The notes: generated from the sequence alone by a model not told the origin. DNA of 22,608 nt from Candidatus Scatomorpha merdipullorum (GCA_018716795.1 DVJK01000090.1:1-22608), one strand, 5' to 3'. Counted from the stretch's first letter, positions 7,884-16,354 are shown. Numbers and translations are program-made.

Positions 7884-9779
7884 ATGAATGAGAAAAAAGG
7901 ACGCCGCGGGCACATCAAGGGCTCGATGCCCCTGCTCGGCCGCGTTATAAAGTACATGCTCGACAGCTACAAGTGGGTTTTCGTCCTCGTCATAGCCTGC
8001 ATACTGATAAACGCCGTGACCGGCGTCATAGGCGCGACCTTCCCGCAGACCCTGGTCGACGAGTATATAGAGCCCATGCTGAACACGGGCGCGGACCTCT
8101 TCCCCGAGCTGTTCAACGACATCATACAGCTTATCTGCATCATGGGCGCCGGCGTCATCGCCGCCTACTGTTACAGCCGCCTGATGGTCAACGTCAGCCA
8201 GGGCACGATGCTCAAGCTGAGGAACGAGCTCTTCTCCAAGATGGAGTCCCTGCCGATAAAGTACTTCGACACCCACGCCCACGGCGACATCATGTCGGTG
8301 TACACCAACGATATCGACACGCTCCGCCAGCTGATAAGCCAGGTCATCCCGCAGACCATCAACTCGGCCATCACCATGGTCGCGACCTTCGTCACCATGC
8401 TGGTGCTCAACCCGGCACTGACCGTCATAAGCCTGCTCACCGCCTTCCTCATGCTTTTCGTGACGGCGAGGTTCACCAAGTTCTCCGCCAAGTATTACAT
8501 CAAGCAGCAGCATGACCTCGGCGCGGTCGACGGCTATATCGAGGAGATGATGGACGGCCAGAAGGTCGTCAAGGTCTTCTGCCACGAGGAGGAGGCCAAG
8601 GCCGGCTTCCGCCGCGTCAACGAGGAGCTGCGCGACAGCGGCTGCAAGGCCAACACCTACGCCAACCTGCTCATGCCCGTCAACGCCAACATCGGCTGGC
8701 TGAGCTACGCCGTCGTCGCCATTGTCGGCGCGATACTCGCCATCAACGGACTCGCGGGCGTCACCGTCGGCACGGTCGTCACCTTCGTCGGCCTCAACAA
8801 GAGCTTCACCCAGCCGATAAGCCAGCTCTCCATGCAGATAAACTTCGTCGTCACCGCCGCCGCCGGCGCGCAGCGCGTCTTCGACCTCATGGACCAGGAG
8901 CCCGAGAAGGACGACGGCTACGTCGAGCTCGTGAACGCCAAGATAGGCCCGAACGACGAGCTCATGGAGACCGACGAGCGCACCAACATCTGGGCCTGGA
9001 AGCACCCGCACAGGGCCGAGGGCACGGTGACCTACACCCGCCTCGAGGGCCAGGTCGTCTTCGACCACGTCGACTTTGGGTACAACCCGGATAAGCTGGT
9101 GCTGCACGACATCAGCATGTGGGCTAAGCCCGGCCAGAAGATAGCCTTCGTCGGCGCGACCGGCGCGGGCAAGACCACAATCACGAACCTCATAAACCGC
9201 TTTTACGACATCGCCGACGGCAAGATACGCTACGACGGGATAAACATCAACAAGATAAAGAAGCAGGACCTGCGCCGCAGCCTCGGCATAGTGCTCCAGG
9301 ACACGCACCTCTTCACCGGCACGGTCATGGACAACATCCGCTACGGCAACCTCGAGGCCACGGACGAGGAGTGCATCGCCGCGGCCACGCTCGCGAACGC
9401 CGACGGCTTCATCCGCCGCCTGCCCGACGGCTATCAGACCATGCTCACCGGCGACGGCGCGAACCTCAGCCAGGGCCAGCGCCAGCTGCTCGCGATTGCG
9501 CGCGCGGCGGTCGCCGATCCCCCGGTGCTCATACTCGACGAGGCCACAAGCTCGATAGACACCCGCACCGAGAAGCTGGTCCAGGGCGGCATGGACGCCC
9601 TCATGACCGGCCGCACCACCTTCGTCATTGCCCACCGCCTCTCCACGGTCCAGAACTCCGACTGCATCATGGTCATGGAGCTCGGCCGGATAATAGAGCG
9701 CGGCACGCACGACGAGCTTATCGCCAAGCAGGGCAAATACTATCAGCTCTACACCGGCAACTTCGCCCGCCAGAGCTGA
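7884..9779 (+). CDS. ABC exporter half-transporter with catalytic ATP site residues (subunit 2)
   Basis: The 631-residue protein is a second membrane-plus-ATPase half-transporter. A basic N terminus precedes six membrane helices (about residues 25-330), then an insertion of some 50 residues (DQEPEKDDGYVELVNAKIGP onward) before the ATPase. Motifs are Walker A GATGAGKTT (424-432), Walker B ILDEATSS with catalytic E553, and switch H584 (VIAHRLSTV). Its signature is LSQGQ (528-532) rather than LSGGQ. Subunit 1 has the reverse pattern, so together they would form one consensus and one degenerate ATP site, as in heterodimeric exporters. AAAGGAGG precedes the ATG at 7884. A terminator follows directly. 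The insertion length is estimated by eye. Confidence 0.94.
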   Translation: MNEKKGRRGHIKGSMPLLGRVIKYMLDSYKWVFVLVIACILINAVTGVIGATFPQTLVDEYIEPMLNTGADLFPELFNDIIQLICIMGAGVIAAYCYSRLMVNVSQGTMLKLRNELFSKMESLPIKYFDTHAHGDIMSVYTNDIDTLRQLISQVIPQTINSAITMVATFVTMLVLNPALTVISLLTAFLMLFVTARFTKFSAKYYIKQQHDLGAVDGYIEEMMDGQKVVKVFCHEEEAKAGFRRVNEELRDSGCKANTYANLLMPVNANIGWLSYAVVAIVGAILAINGLAGVTVGTVVTFVGLNKSFTQPISQLSMQINFVVTAAAGAQRVFDLMDQEPEKDDGYVELVNAKIGPNDELMETDERTNIWAWKHPHRAEGTVTYTRLEGQVVFDHVDFGYNPDKLVLHDISMWAKPGQKIAFVGATGAGKTTITNLINRFYDIADGKIRYDGININKIKKQDLRRSLGIVLQDTHLFTGTVMDNIRYGNLEATDEECIAAATLANADGFIRRLPDGYQTMLTGDGANLSQGQRQLLAIARAAVADPPVLILDEATSSIDTRTEKLVQGGMDALMTGRTTFVIAHRLSTVQNSDCIMVMELGRIIERGTHDELIAKQGKYYQLYTGNFARQS

Positions 9780-9792
9780 GGTAAACATTTTT

Positions 9793-9821
9793 AAAGCCTC
9801 CGGAAAATCCGGAGGCTTTTT
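9793..9821 (+). terminator. Rho-independent terminator of the marR-exporter operon
   Basis: A perfect 12-bp stem (9793-9804 with 9808-9819) has a three-A loop and ends in a run of five T (9817-9821). On the minus strand no T-run follows the stem, so it works mainly for the exporter operon. Confidence 0.9.
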
Positions 9822-9833
9822 CGCGTTTTCCGC

Positions 9834-10199
9834 TCATTTTTCGTGGGATTTGAATATCAGCGCGGCGAGGAAGCCGAAGGCTATGGCGGCGCTTATCCCG
9901 GCGGAGGCGGAGCTGAGCGCGCCGGTGAGCGCGCCGAGGACGCCGTAGTCCGCCACCGCCTCGCGCACGCCGCGCGCGATGGTATTGCCGAAGCCGGTCA
10001 GCGGCACGGCCGCGCCCGCCCCGGCCCACTCGGCGAAGGGCGCGTACAGCCCCGACGCGCCGAGGACGACGCCCGCGACGACGTAGGCGGTCAGTATGCG
10101 CGCCGGGGTGAGCCCGGTGCGGTCTATGAGCAGCTGGCCTATTGCGCAGAGCGCCCCTCCGGCGAGGAAGGCCCGGAGGCAGGGGAGAAGCAGGTCCAT
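9834..10199 (-). CDS. spoVAE: Stage V sporulation protein AE
   Basis: The 121-residue membrane protein matches SpoVAE: an N-terminal FLAGGALCAIGQLLIDRTGLTPARILTAYVVAGVVLGASG region, the conserved GFGNTIARGVREAV segment, and a last helix ending in a basic tail. SpoVA proteins form the inner-membrane channel of the forespore that loads dipicolinic acid and releases it at germination. The ATG at 10199 follows the spoVAD stop after one base, with GGAGGTG overlapping the end of spoVAD, so translation is probably coupled. The gene converges on the exporter operon. No spoVAC is present in the window. Confidence 0.92.
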   Translation of the reverse strand: MDLLLPCLRAFLAGGALCAIGQLLIDRTGLTPARILTAYVVAGVVLGASGLYAPFAEWAGAGAAVPLTGFGNTIARGVREAVADYGVLGALTGALSSASAGISAAIAFGFLAALIFKSHEK

Positions 10200-10200
10200 G

Positions 10201-11217
10201 TCACACCTCCGTCTCGAGCGCCGCGGCGTGGCAGATACCGGGGATGCTCTCGCCCTGCTGCGAGGTCGTCGGGCTCATGAGCGCGCCGGTGGCGGCGAAG
10301 AGGACCCGCCTCCAGAGCCCGGAGCGCATATTCTCCAGCACATATCCCGCCAGCACGCTGGCCGAGCAGCCGCAGCCGCTCCCGCCCGAGCGGACGCCCT
10401 GCCGCTTCGCGTCGTATATGACAGAGCCGCAGTCCATGTGCCTCGCGCCGAGCGCGACGCCCTCCGCCGCCAGCAGCTCCGCGAGTATCGCGGAGCCCGT
10501 GAGGCCGAGGTCACCGGTTATGACGGCGTCGTAATCCTCCGGCGCGCGGCCCGTCTCCCTGAAGTGGGCGAGCAGCGTGTCGCAGGCCGCAGGGGCCATG
10601 GCCGCGCCCATGTTGGAGGCGTCCTTCACGCCCATGTCGACGATGCGCCCCGTCGTGACGCGCGTCACATAGGGGCCCGGCCCTCCGGCCGAGAGTATCA
10701 GCGCGCCCGCGCCCGTGACCGTCCACTGGCTCGTGGGCGTGCGCAGCGCGCCGTATTCGAGAGGGAAGCGGAACTGCCGTTCCGCCGAGCAGAAATGCGA
10801 GCCCGTCAGGACTGCAACATTTTGCGCCGCGCCCGCGTCTATGAGTATGGAGCCCAGGTTGAGCGCCTCCGACATCGTCGAGCACGCGCCGTAGAGCCCC
10901 AGATAGGGCGCGCCCGTCTCCCTGAGGGCGTAGGCCGAGCCGGCGCACTGGTTCAGGAGGTCGCCTGAGATTATGAGATCAAGCTCCTCCGGCGCGAGCT
11001 GGGCCTTCCCGCAGGCGAGGGCGAGGCATTTTTTGAGCAGCGCGCTCTCGGAGCGCTCCCAGCTCTTTTCCCCGAAGCGCGCGTCATCGGAGATGAAGTC
11101 AAAGCTGCGCTTGAGCGGGCCCTCGCCCTCCTTGCCGCCGGCGACCGAGGCCGAGGCCGATACGCCCGGCGCGTTGTCAAGCAAAAGCGTCTGACGACCC
11201 AGGCGTTTTGCACACAT
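10201..11217 (-). CDS. spoVAD: Stage V sporulation protein AD
   Basis: The 338-residue protein is SpoVAD, a thiolase-fold protein on the outer face of the spore inner membrane that binds dipicolinic acid. Recognisable segments are the N-terminal SFDFISDDARFGEKSWE, LDLIISGDLLNQ, YLGLYGACSTMSEAL around the thiolase nucleophile position, SHFCSAERQFRFPLEYG, the GAGALILS strand, and the C-terminal FAATGALMSPTTSQQGESIP motif typical of the family. The ATG at 11217 has AAGGGAGT eight bases upstream. A promoter matching the forespore factor sigma-G lies just before it, and spoVAE follows. In characterised operons spoVAC precedes spoVAD; here the operon seems to begin with spoVAD. Confidence 0.95.
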   Translation of the reverse strand: MCAKRLGRQTLLLDNAPGVSASASVAGGKEGEGPLKRSFDFISDDARFGEKSWERSESALLKKCLALACGKAQLAPEELDLIISGDLLNQCAGSAYALRETGAPYLGLYGACSTMSEALNLGSILIDAGAAQNVAVLTGSHFCSAERQFRFPLEYGALRTPTSQWTVTGAGALILSAGGPGPYVTRVTTGRIVDMGVKDASNMGAAMAPAACDTLLAHFRETGRAPEDYDAVITGDLGLTGSAILAELLAAEGVALGARHMDCGSVIYDAKRQGVRSGGSGCGCSASVLAGYVLENMRSGLWRRVLFAATGALMSPTTSQQGESIPGICHAAALETEV

Positions 11218-11247
11218 ACGACCGCACTCCCTTCGCTTTTTGCGGCT

Positions 11248-11276
11248 TAGTATGCCGCGCGAGGCGGTGAAAATAC
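11248..11276 (-). promoter_or_regulatory. Predicted sigma-G (or sigma-F) promoter of spoVAD-spoVAE
   Basis: On the minus strand, CATACTA (11248-11254) matches the forespore sigma -10 consensus, and GTATT (11272-11276), 17 bases upstream, matches four of five positions of the -35 consensus. It lies about 30 bases before the start codon. This fits expression in the forespore late in sporulation. Confidence 0.7.
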
Positions 11277-11337
11277 GCAGATAAGAAAAATTGACCGGAC
11301 ATTCGACAAAATAGTAGATGATTTTTTTACTTTTCTC

Positions 11338-11346
11338 TGGTAGAAT
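11338..11346 (+). promoter_or_regulatory. Possible extended -10 promoter of the nucleotidyltransferase gene
   Basis: TGGTAGAAT (11338-11346) is an extended -10 (TG-N-TAGAAT) about 28 bases before the start codon. No good -35 lies at 16-18 bases, which extended -10 promoters can tolerate. Confidence 0.45.
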
Positions 11347-11374
11347 AAGCTTTGGCTATGCAAGGAGGACTGAC

Positions 11375-12295
11375 ATGAACGACCCCACTCTCGTTATACT
11401 CGCGGCCGGATTGAGCAGCCGCTACGGAAGCCTCAAGCAGATTGACCCCGTGGGCCCCTGCGGAGAGTTCATCATCGACTATTCTGTCTACGACGCGCTG
11501 CGCGCCGGCTTCAAGCGCGTCGTGTTCCTGATAGCGCCGGATATGCGGCGCGATTTTGAGGAGGCCATAGGCCGCCGCGTGTCCGGCAGCGTGGAGACCG
11601 TCTACGCCTACCAGAGCCTGGACAGCCGCCTGCCTGAGGGCTTCGCCGTGCCCGAGGGCCGGGTGAGGCCCTGGGGCACCTCGCACGCGCTGCTCTGCTG
11701 CCGCGAGGCGCTCGACGGCCCCTTCGCCATGATAAACGCGGACGACTTCTACGGCGCGGGCGCGTACCGGCTGATGTACGACTTCCTGCGCGGCGTAGAC
11801 ACGGCCGCGCGGCCCATGCGCTTCGCCATGGTCGGATACCGCCTGGGCAACACGGTGACGGATTCGGGCCGCGTCTGCCGCGGCGCCTGCCGCACCGCCG
11901 GCGGACGGCTTGACTACATACGCGAGCTCACCTACGTCGTCAAAACGCCCTCCGGCCCGGCGTACAGCACGGACGGCGGCGCGACGCTGACGCCGCTGGA
12001 CGCGGATACGACGGTGAGCATGAACTTCTGGGGCTTCACCCCGGCGCTGCTCGACGAGATTGAGCGCCGCTTCCCGGACTTCCTCGCCCACGGCCTGGAC
12101 GAAAACCCGCAGGCCGAGATGCTGGTGCCCAACCTCGTGGGCCGCCTGCTGGGCGAAGGGCTCTGCACCGTCGACGTCATGCGCAGCGACGACGTCTGGC
12201 ACGGCATGACCTACCGCGAGGACAAGCCCGAGGTCGTCGCCGCGATACGCGCCCTGATAGAGGCAGGGGAGTATCCCGAGCGCCTCTGGCCCTGA
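11375..12295 (+). CDS. Nucleotidyltransferase (sugar-1-phosphate NTP transferase family)
   Basis: The 306-residue protein has the Rossmann-like NTP transferase fold: LAAGLSSRYGSLKQ (residues 9-22) is the nucleotide-binding signature, followed by the GPCGEFIIDYSVYDALRAGF segment, GTSHALLC for base recognition, and INADDFYG with D123/D124 as likely metal ligand region. Such enzymes join a nucleoside triphosphate and a sugar 1-phosphate or similar phosphate to make an activated NDP compound. The ATG at 11375 has AAGGAGG at the right spacing, and the 19 residues upstream in the same frame are not family-like. It stands alone between a divergent sporulation operon and a terminator, with no glycosyltransferase or sugar gene nearby, so the substrate is open. 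Confidence 0.85.
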   Translation: MNDPTLVILAAGLSSRYGSLKQIDPVGPCGEFIIDYSVYDALRAGFKRVVFLIAPDMRRDFEEAIGRRVSGSVETVYAYQSLDSRLPEGFAVPEGRVRPWGTSHALLCCREALDGPFAMINADDFYGAGAYRLMYDFLRGVDTAARPMRFAMVGYRLGNTVTDSGRVCRGACRTAGGRLDYIRELTYVVKTPSGPAYSTDGGATLTPLDADTTVSMNFWGFTPALLDEIERRFPDFLAHGLDENPQAEMLVPNLVGRLLGEGLCTVDVMRSDDVWHGMTYREDKPEVVAAIRALIEAGEYPERLWP

Positions 12296-12320
12296 GGCGG
12301 GCGAGAGAATAGAATAATTC

Positions 12321-12356
12321 AGCCCCGGACGAAAGTCCGGGGCTAAATCATTTTTT
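12321..12356 (+). terminator. Rho-independent terminator between the nucleotidyltransferase gene and mreB
   Basis: A perfect 10-bp stem (12321-12330 with 12335-12344) carries a stable GAAA tetraloop. AT-rich flanks extend the pairing imperfectly and six T follow at 12351-12356. It lies between two converging genes; the minus strand lacks a clean T-run, so its use for mreB is less certain. Confidence 0.85.
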
Positions 12357-12360
12357 GCGC

Positions 12361-13392
12361 TCAGCCTCTGAGCATGCGCTTGCGCGCGAAGTTCACCATT
12401 CCCTCGTTCATGTCGTTGAGGCGGGTGAGGAGCTTGCCCGCGCCGTAGGCCGCGCAGGAGACGGGATCGTCCACGACGACGGTGCGGATGCCGGTGTCGC
12501 GCTCGACAAGGCGGTCGATGCCGTAGATGAGGCTGCCGCCGCCGGACATGACGATGCCGTTCTGGGAGATGTCGGCCACGAGCTCGGGCGGCGTGCGCTC
12601 GAGCACGAGGTGGATGGCCTCGAGGATGTCGCGCATGGGCTCGAGCAGGACCTCGGCGAGCTCGGCGGAGCTTATCTTGACCGTCTTGGGCAGGCCGGTG
12701 ACGAGGTCGCGGCCCTTGGCCTCCTCGACGGCGACGTCGGGCCTCGGCACGACGCAGCCTATGCTCATCTTGAGCTCCTCGGCGGTCTTTTCGCCGAGGA
12801 GGACGTTGTGCCTGCGGCGGATATAGCGGATGATGGCCTCGTCGAAGGCGCGGCCCGCGGTCTTGATGCTCTCGCACTCGGCCACGCCGCCCAGGGAGAC
12901 GACCGCGGTCTCCGTCGTGCCGCCGCCGACGTCGATGATAAGGTGCCCGTCGGGCTTCCAGACGTCTATGCCCGCGCCGCAGGCCGTGGCCACGGCGCTC
13001 TCGACGAGGTAGACCTTCCTCGCGCCGGCCTCTGTCACCGCGTCGACCACCGCGCGCTCCTCCACGCCGGTGATGCTGCCGGGCACGCTGACGAGGACGC
13101 GGGGCTTGAAGAGGCTCAGGCTGGTCACGCGCTTCATGAGCTCGCGCAGCATGGCCACCGTCATGTCGTAGTCCGAGATAACGCCGCCGACGACGGGCTG
13201 AATCGGCACTATGCTCGCCGGGGTGCGGCCGAGCATCTTCTGCGCCTCCTCGCCGACCTTCAGCAGCTTGCCGGAGAACTTGTCCACCGCCACCAGGGCC
13301 GGCTCGCGGACCTGCACGCCCTTCCCGCGGGTGTAGAGCAGCACGCGGGTGGTTCCCATGTCGAGCGCTATATCCTTGTCAAATATCGGCAT
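12361..13392 (-). CDS. mreB: Rod shape-determining protein MreB (actin-like)
   Basis: The 343-residue protein is a bacterial actin homologue that forms filaments at the inner face of the membrane and guides elongation-phase peptidoglycan synthesis. The actin-fold motifs are visible: phosphate 1 loop DMGTTRVLLY near residue 10, connecting SVPGSITGVEERAVVDA, phosphate 2 loop IIDVGGGTTETAVVSLGG, and the adenosine motif IVMSGGGSLIYGIDRLV. The phosphate 1 loop differs from the usual DLGTANTLVY. The ATG at 13392 is preferred because GGAAAGG lies nine to ten bases upstream; the TTG three codons earlier sits almost on that site. mreC and mreD are not adjacent. It is the last gene after recD2 and comF, an arrangement I recall from Clostridia. 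Confidence 0.92.
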   Translation of the reverse strand: MPIFDKDIALDMGTTRVLLYTRGKGVQVREPALVAVDKFSGKLLKVGEEAQKMLGRTPASIVPIQPVVGGVISDYDMTVAMLRELMKRVTSLSLFKPRVLVSVPGSITGVEERAVVDAVTEAGARKVYLVESAVATACGAGIDVWKPDGHLIIDVGGGTTETAVVSLGGVAECESIKTAGRAFDEAIIRYIRRRHNVLLGEKTAEELKMSIGCVVPRPDVAVEEAKGRDLVTGLPKTVKISSAELAEVLLEPMRDILEAIHLVLERTPPELVADISQNGIVMSGGGSLIYGIDRLVERDTGIRTVVVDDPVSCAAYGAGKLLTRLNDMNEGMVNFARKRMLRG

Positions 13393-13453
13393 ATTTTTCA
13401 ACCTTTCCGCCCCTTCGCGGGCATGGAAGTATCATAGACAAACGCGGCGCGGC

Positions 13454-14113
13454 TTAGTCCTTCGCGGGCCGCGCGACCGAGGCGCAGACCACGCCGGCGC
13501 AGCCGGCCTCCAGCAGCGTGCGCGCGCACTCACTGACCGTGGAGCCGGTGGTGATGATGTCGTCGATGAGCAGGACGCGCCGGCCGTTCACCAGCTCGGC
13601 GTCGACGGTCTGATAGGCCCCGGCGATGTTGCCGCGGCGGCTGGCGGCGTCCCTCATGCTCGACTGCGGCGCGGTGTTGAGCGTGCGGCGCAGCGTCTCG
13701 ACGGCGACGTCGTCCAGCTCCAGGGCCGCGGCCATGGCAATCAGCATCGCCTGGTCGTACCCGCGCTCGGCCATGCGCTCCTCCGAGAGCGGCACCCAGG
13801 AGACGAGGTCGTACTCCCCGGCGAGGTTTTCCCTCACGCAGTCGGCCACCAGCCGCCCGAAGACGCCCGCGTAGGCCGTCTTGCCGCCGAACTTGTACCG
13901 GTGCAGCGCCTCGCGCACCCGCCCGCTGAACTCCAGCGGCGCGCAGATTGCCGAGACGAAGCCGTCCCTGTCCTCCCGCTCGGGCGACCTGCGGGGCAGC
14001 TCCCTCACACAGTCGGCGCAGATTCCGCTCTCGCCTCGCACAAGCTTGCGCTTGCAGAAGACGCACCTGGGCGGGAAAAACACGGCGGATATTCCTTCTG
14101 TGAGCCTGGCCAT
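13454..14113 (-). CDS. comF: ComF family phosphoribosyltransferase-like protein
   Basis: The 219-residue protein has the ComF layout: an N-terminal four-cysteine zinc site (C17, C20, C32, C35) and a phosphoribosyltransferase domain with the PRPP-binding motif VLLIDDIITTGST (180-192) and the preceding WVPLSEERMAERGYDQA region. ComF is needed for uptake of transforming DNA in competent bacteria, where it is thought to work with the ComFA helicase and DNA-processing proteins; many bacteria without known competence also keep it. The ATG at 14113 has AAGGGGGT upstream. The gene starts 27 bases after recD2 ends and precedes mreB by 61 bases. Confidence 0.93.
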   Translation of the reverse strand: MARLTEGISAVFFPPRCVFCKRKLVRGESGICADCVRELPRRSPEREDRDGFVSAICAPLEFSGRVREALHRYKFGGKTAYAGVFGRLVADCVRENLAGEYDLVSWVPLSEERMAERGYDQAMLIAMAAALELDDVAVETLRRTLNTAPQSSMRDAASRRGNIAGAYQTVDAELVNGRRVLLIDDIITTGSTVSECARTLLEAGCAGVVCASVARPAKD

Positions 14114-14140
14114 AGCCGTCTACCCCCTTAGGAAGTTTCT

Positions 14141-16354
14141 TTATCCCTTAAGCCTGAGCTTCAGGCCGCTGTACCTTCTCGACTGGACGTGGTTATCTAT
14201 CATGCGCCGGGCGGCGCCCTCGTCGCCGACGATAATAAGCAGCTCCCGCGCGCGGGTAACCGCGGTGTACAGCACGCCGCGCGTCATGAGCCGCGGCGCG
14301 GCCTCGCCCACGGCGAGGACGACGGCGCGGTATTCGCTGCCCTGGCTCTTGTGTACGGTGACGGCCCAGGCGTGCTCGAGCTCGGAAAGGGCGTCGAAGC
14401 CTATCTGCGCGATGCGCCCGTCGAAGTCCACGGTCAGTGTCTCGCTCTCGGCGTCGATGGCCAGAATCTCGCCCATGTCGCCGTTATAGATGCCCGCGCC
14501 CGTCTCCGGCGGGCCGGAGGGAGACTCCTTCCTCCATATCATATCATAATTATTTCGGATTTGCATCACCCTGTCGCCCTCGCGGAAGGTGACCGAGCCG
14601 AAAATTTTTTCGTTTTTGCCCTCGGCGGGCGGATTGAGCGCCGCCTGAAGCCGGCGGTTGAGCGCGACGGTGCCGGCTTCGCCCTTGCGAGTGGGGCTCA
14701 GCACCTCAATGTCCTGCACGGGTATGCCCATGCGCGAGGGCAGGCGCGCCGAGCAGAGCTCGGAGACGGTCTCCGCCGCGCGGACGGCCTCGCCCCGGCG
14801 CAGGAAGAAGAGCCCGCCCGTGTTGGCCGTTAAGTCCGGCTGCTCGCCGGCGTTTATCTGATGCGCGCAGGAGACTATGCGGCTCTTCCCGGCCTGGCGG
14901 AAAATCTCCGTCAGCCTCACGGCGGGAATGACTCCGCTCGAGAGTATGTCCGCGAAGACGCGCCCGGGGCCCACGCTGGGCAGCTGGTCGGCGTCGCCGA
15001 CGAGGACGAGCCTCGCGTCCTCCGGCATGGCGCGCAGCAGGGCGTCCATAAGAGTTATGTCAACCATCGAGCACTCGTCGAGCACGACGGCGGAGCAGTC
15101 GAGCGGATTTTCCTCATCCCGGGCGAAGACGACGCTCTCCCCGTCCGGGGAGAAACCGGCGCCGAGCAGCCTGTGCATAGTGGCGGCGTCGCGGCCGGTG
15201 AGGGAGCTCATGCGCTTGGCGGCCCGGCCGGTCGGCGCGGTGAGCAGGGTCGTGAGGCCCAGGGCGTCGAAGACGGCGAGGATGGCGCGCAGGGAGGTGG
15301 TCTTGCCGGTGCCCGGCCCGCCGGTGAGGGCCATGACGCGGCTTTTCGCGGCGAGGCGGACGGCCTCGCGCTGCTTGGGAGCGTATTTGACGCCCTGCTC
15401 GCGCTCGAGCGCGTCGAGGAGCCCGTCCGCGTCGACGTCGGAGGGCTTTTCGGCCACCATGCCGAGCAGGCGCGAGGCGACACGCGTCTCGGCCGCGTAG
15501 AGCTCCGCGAGATAGGTGACGTCGCGCCCGGCGAGCTCCGTGCGCACGACGGCGCCGGACTCCGCCAGGGCCTCAACCGCGGCGAGGGCGGAGTCGTGCT
15601 CCACGCCTATGAAGCAGGCCGTGGCGGCGGCGAGCTTGTCCGTGGGTATGAAGCAGTGCCCGTTGCCCGCGTTGTGCCGGAGCTCGAATACGGCGGCGGC
15701 GCGCACGCGGCGCGGGTCGTCCGCCGCCGCGCCCTGCTCGAGGGCCAGGCGGTCGGCCTCCGCGAAGCTGCCGCCTATGTGCGGCGAGGCGATTATGTAG
15801 GGGTCCTCGCTGACGGCGTCCATGGCCTCCTCGCCGTAAAAGCGGTAGAGCCGGACGGCGAGCAGGGGCTTGAGCCCATAGGCGCAGAGGAATTCCATCA
15901 GCCGCCTCAGCTGGGCCTGGCGGCGGAAATCCCGCGTGACGGCCTCGGCCTTGGCGGGAGAGATGCCGCGTATTTCCGTGAGGCGTTCGGGCTGCCGCTC
16001 GAGCACGTCGAGGGTCCTGTCGCCGAACCTGTCCACAATCAGGGCCGCGGTGGCGGGGCCTATGCCCTTGACCGCGCGCCCGGCGAGGTACTTATATATG
16101 TCGTCCTTCGTGCGGGGCAGGCTCCGCTCGGCGTACTCGCTTTTGAACTGGCGGCCGTGGTTCGGGTGAGTCGTCCACTCGCCGAAGACGTGCAGCTCCT
16201 CGCCCGGGTAGGCCGAGGGCAGCGTGCCCACGACGGTCGCGTCCGTGCCGCCGTCCGTCTCCATGCGCAGCACGGTCCAGCCGTTTTCTTCATTTGTGTA
16301 GATGACCGAGGAGATTTTCCCGTAGAGCTCCTCAAGTTCCGTGTCCTGCGCCAT
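14141..16354 (-). CDS. recD2: ATP-dependent 5'-3' DNA helicase RecD2
   Basis: The 737-residue protein is a stand-alone RecD-like superfamily 1B helicase, found in bacteria that have no RecBC partner for it and linked to DNA repair and replication fork maintenance. In order: an N-terminal OB-like domain (SSVIYTNEENGWTVLRMET, VVGTLPSAYPGEELHVFGEW), helix-hairpin-helix repeats (VKGIGPATAALIVDRFG and EIRGISPAKAEAVTRDF), Walker A GGPGTGKT (about 345-352), Walker B with D426/E427 (VVLDECSMVD), GDADQLPSVGPG, and motifs V-VI at the end (HKSQGSEYRAVVLAV, LYTAVTRARELLIIVGD). The ATG at 16354 overlaps the stop of the small upstream gene by one base (TAATG), so the two are translationally coupled. Confidence 0.96.
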   Translation of the reverse strand: MAQDTELEELYGKISSVIYTNEENGWTVLRMETDGGTDATVVGTLPSAYPGEELHVFGEWTTHPNHGRQFKSEYAERSLPRTKDDIYKYLAGRAVKGIGPATAALIVDRFGDRTLDVLERQPERLTEIRGISPAKAEAVTRDFRRQAQLRRLMEFLCAYGLKPLLAVRLYRFYGEEAMDAVSEDPYIIASPHIGGSFAEADRLALEQGAAADDPRRVRAAAVFELRHNAGNGHCFIPTDKLAAATACFIGVEHDSALAAVEALAESGAVVRTELAGRDVTYLAELYAAETRVASRLLGMVAEKPSDVDADGLLDALEREQGVKYAPKQREAVRLAAKSRVMALTGGPGTGKTTSLRAILAVFDALGLTTLLTAPTGRAAKRMSSLTGRDAATMHRLLGAGFSPDGESVVFARDEENPLDCSAVVLDECSMVDITLMDALLRAMPEDARLVLVGDADQLPSVGPGRVFADILSSGVIPAVRLTEIFRQAGKSRIVSCAHQINAGEQPDLTANTGGLFFLRRGEAVRAAETVSELCSARLPSRMGIPVQDIEVLSPTRKGEAGTVALNRRLQAALNPPAEGKNEKIFGSVTFREGDRVMQIRNNYDMIWRKESPSGPPETGAGIYNGDMGEILAIDAESETLTVDFDGRIAQIGFDALSELEHAWAVTVHKSQGSEYRAVVLAVGEAAPRLMTRGVLYTAVTRARELLIIVGDEGAARRMIDNHVQSRRYSGLKLRLKG

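Noticed and set aside
7833..9788. 651-residue minus-strand open frame opposite exporter subunit 2, with a similar 485-residue one at 6323-7780
   Set aside because: Both are antisense mirrors of intact ABC exporter genes and show low-complexity composition without domains.
11291..11319. TTGACC as -35 of the nucleotidyltransferase gene
   Set aside because: No acceptable -10 lies 16-18 bases downstream; the extended -10 at 11338-11346 is closer to the gene and better.
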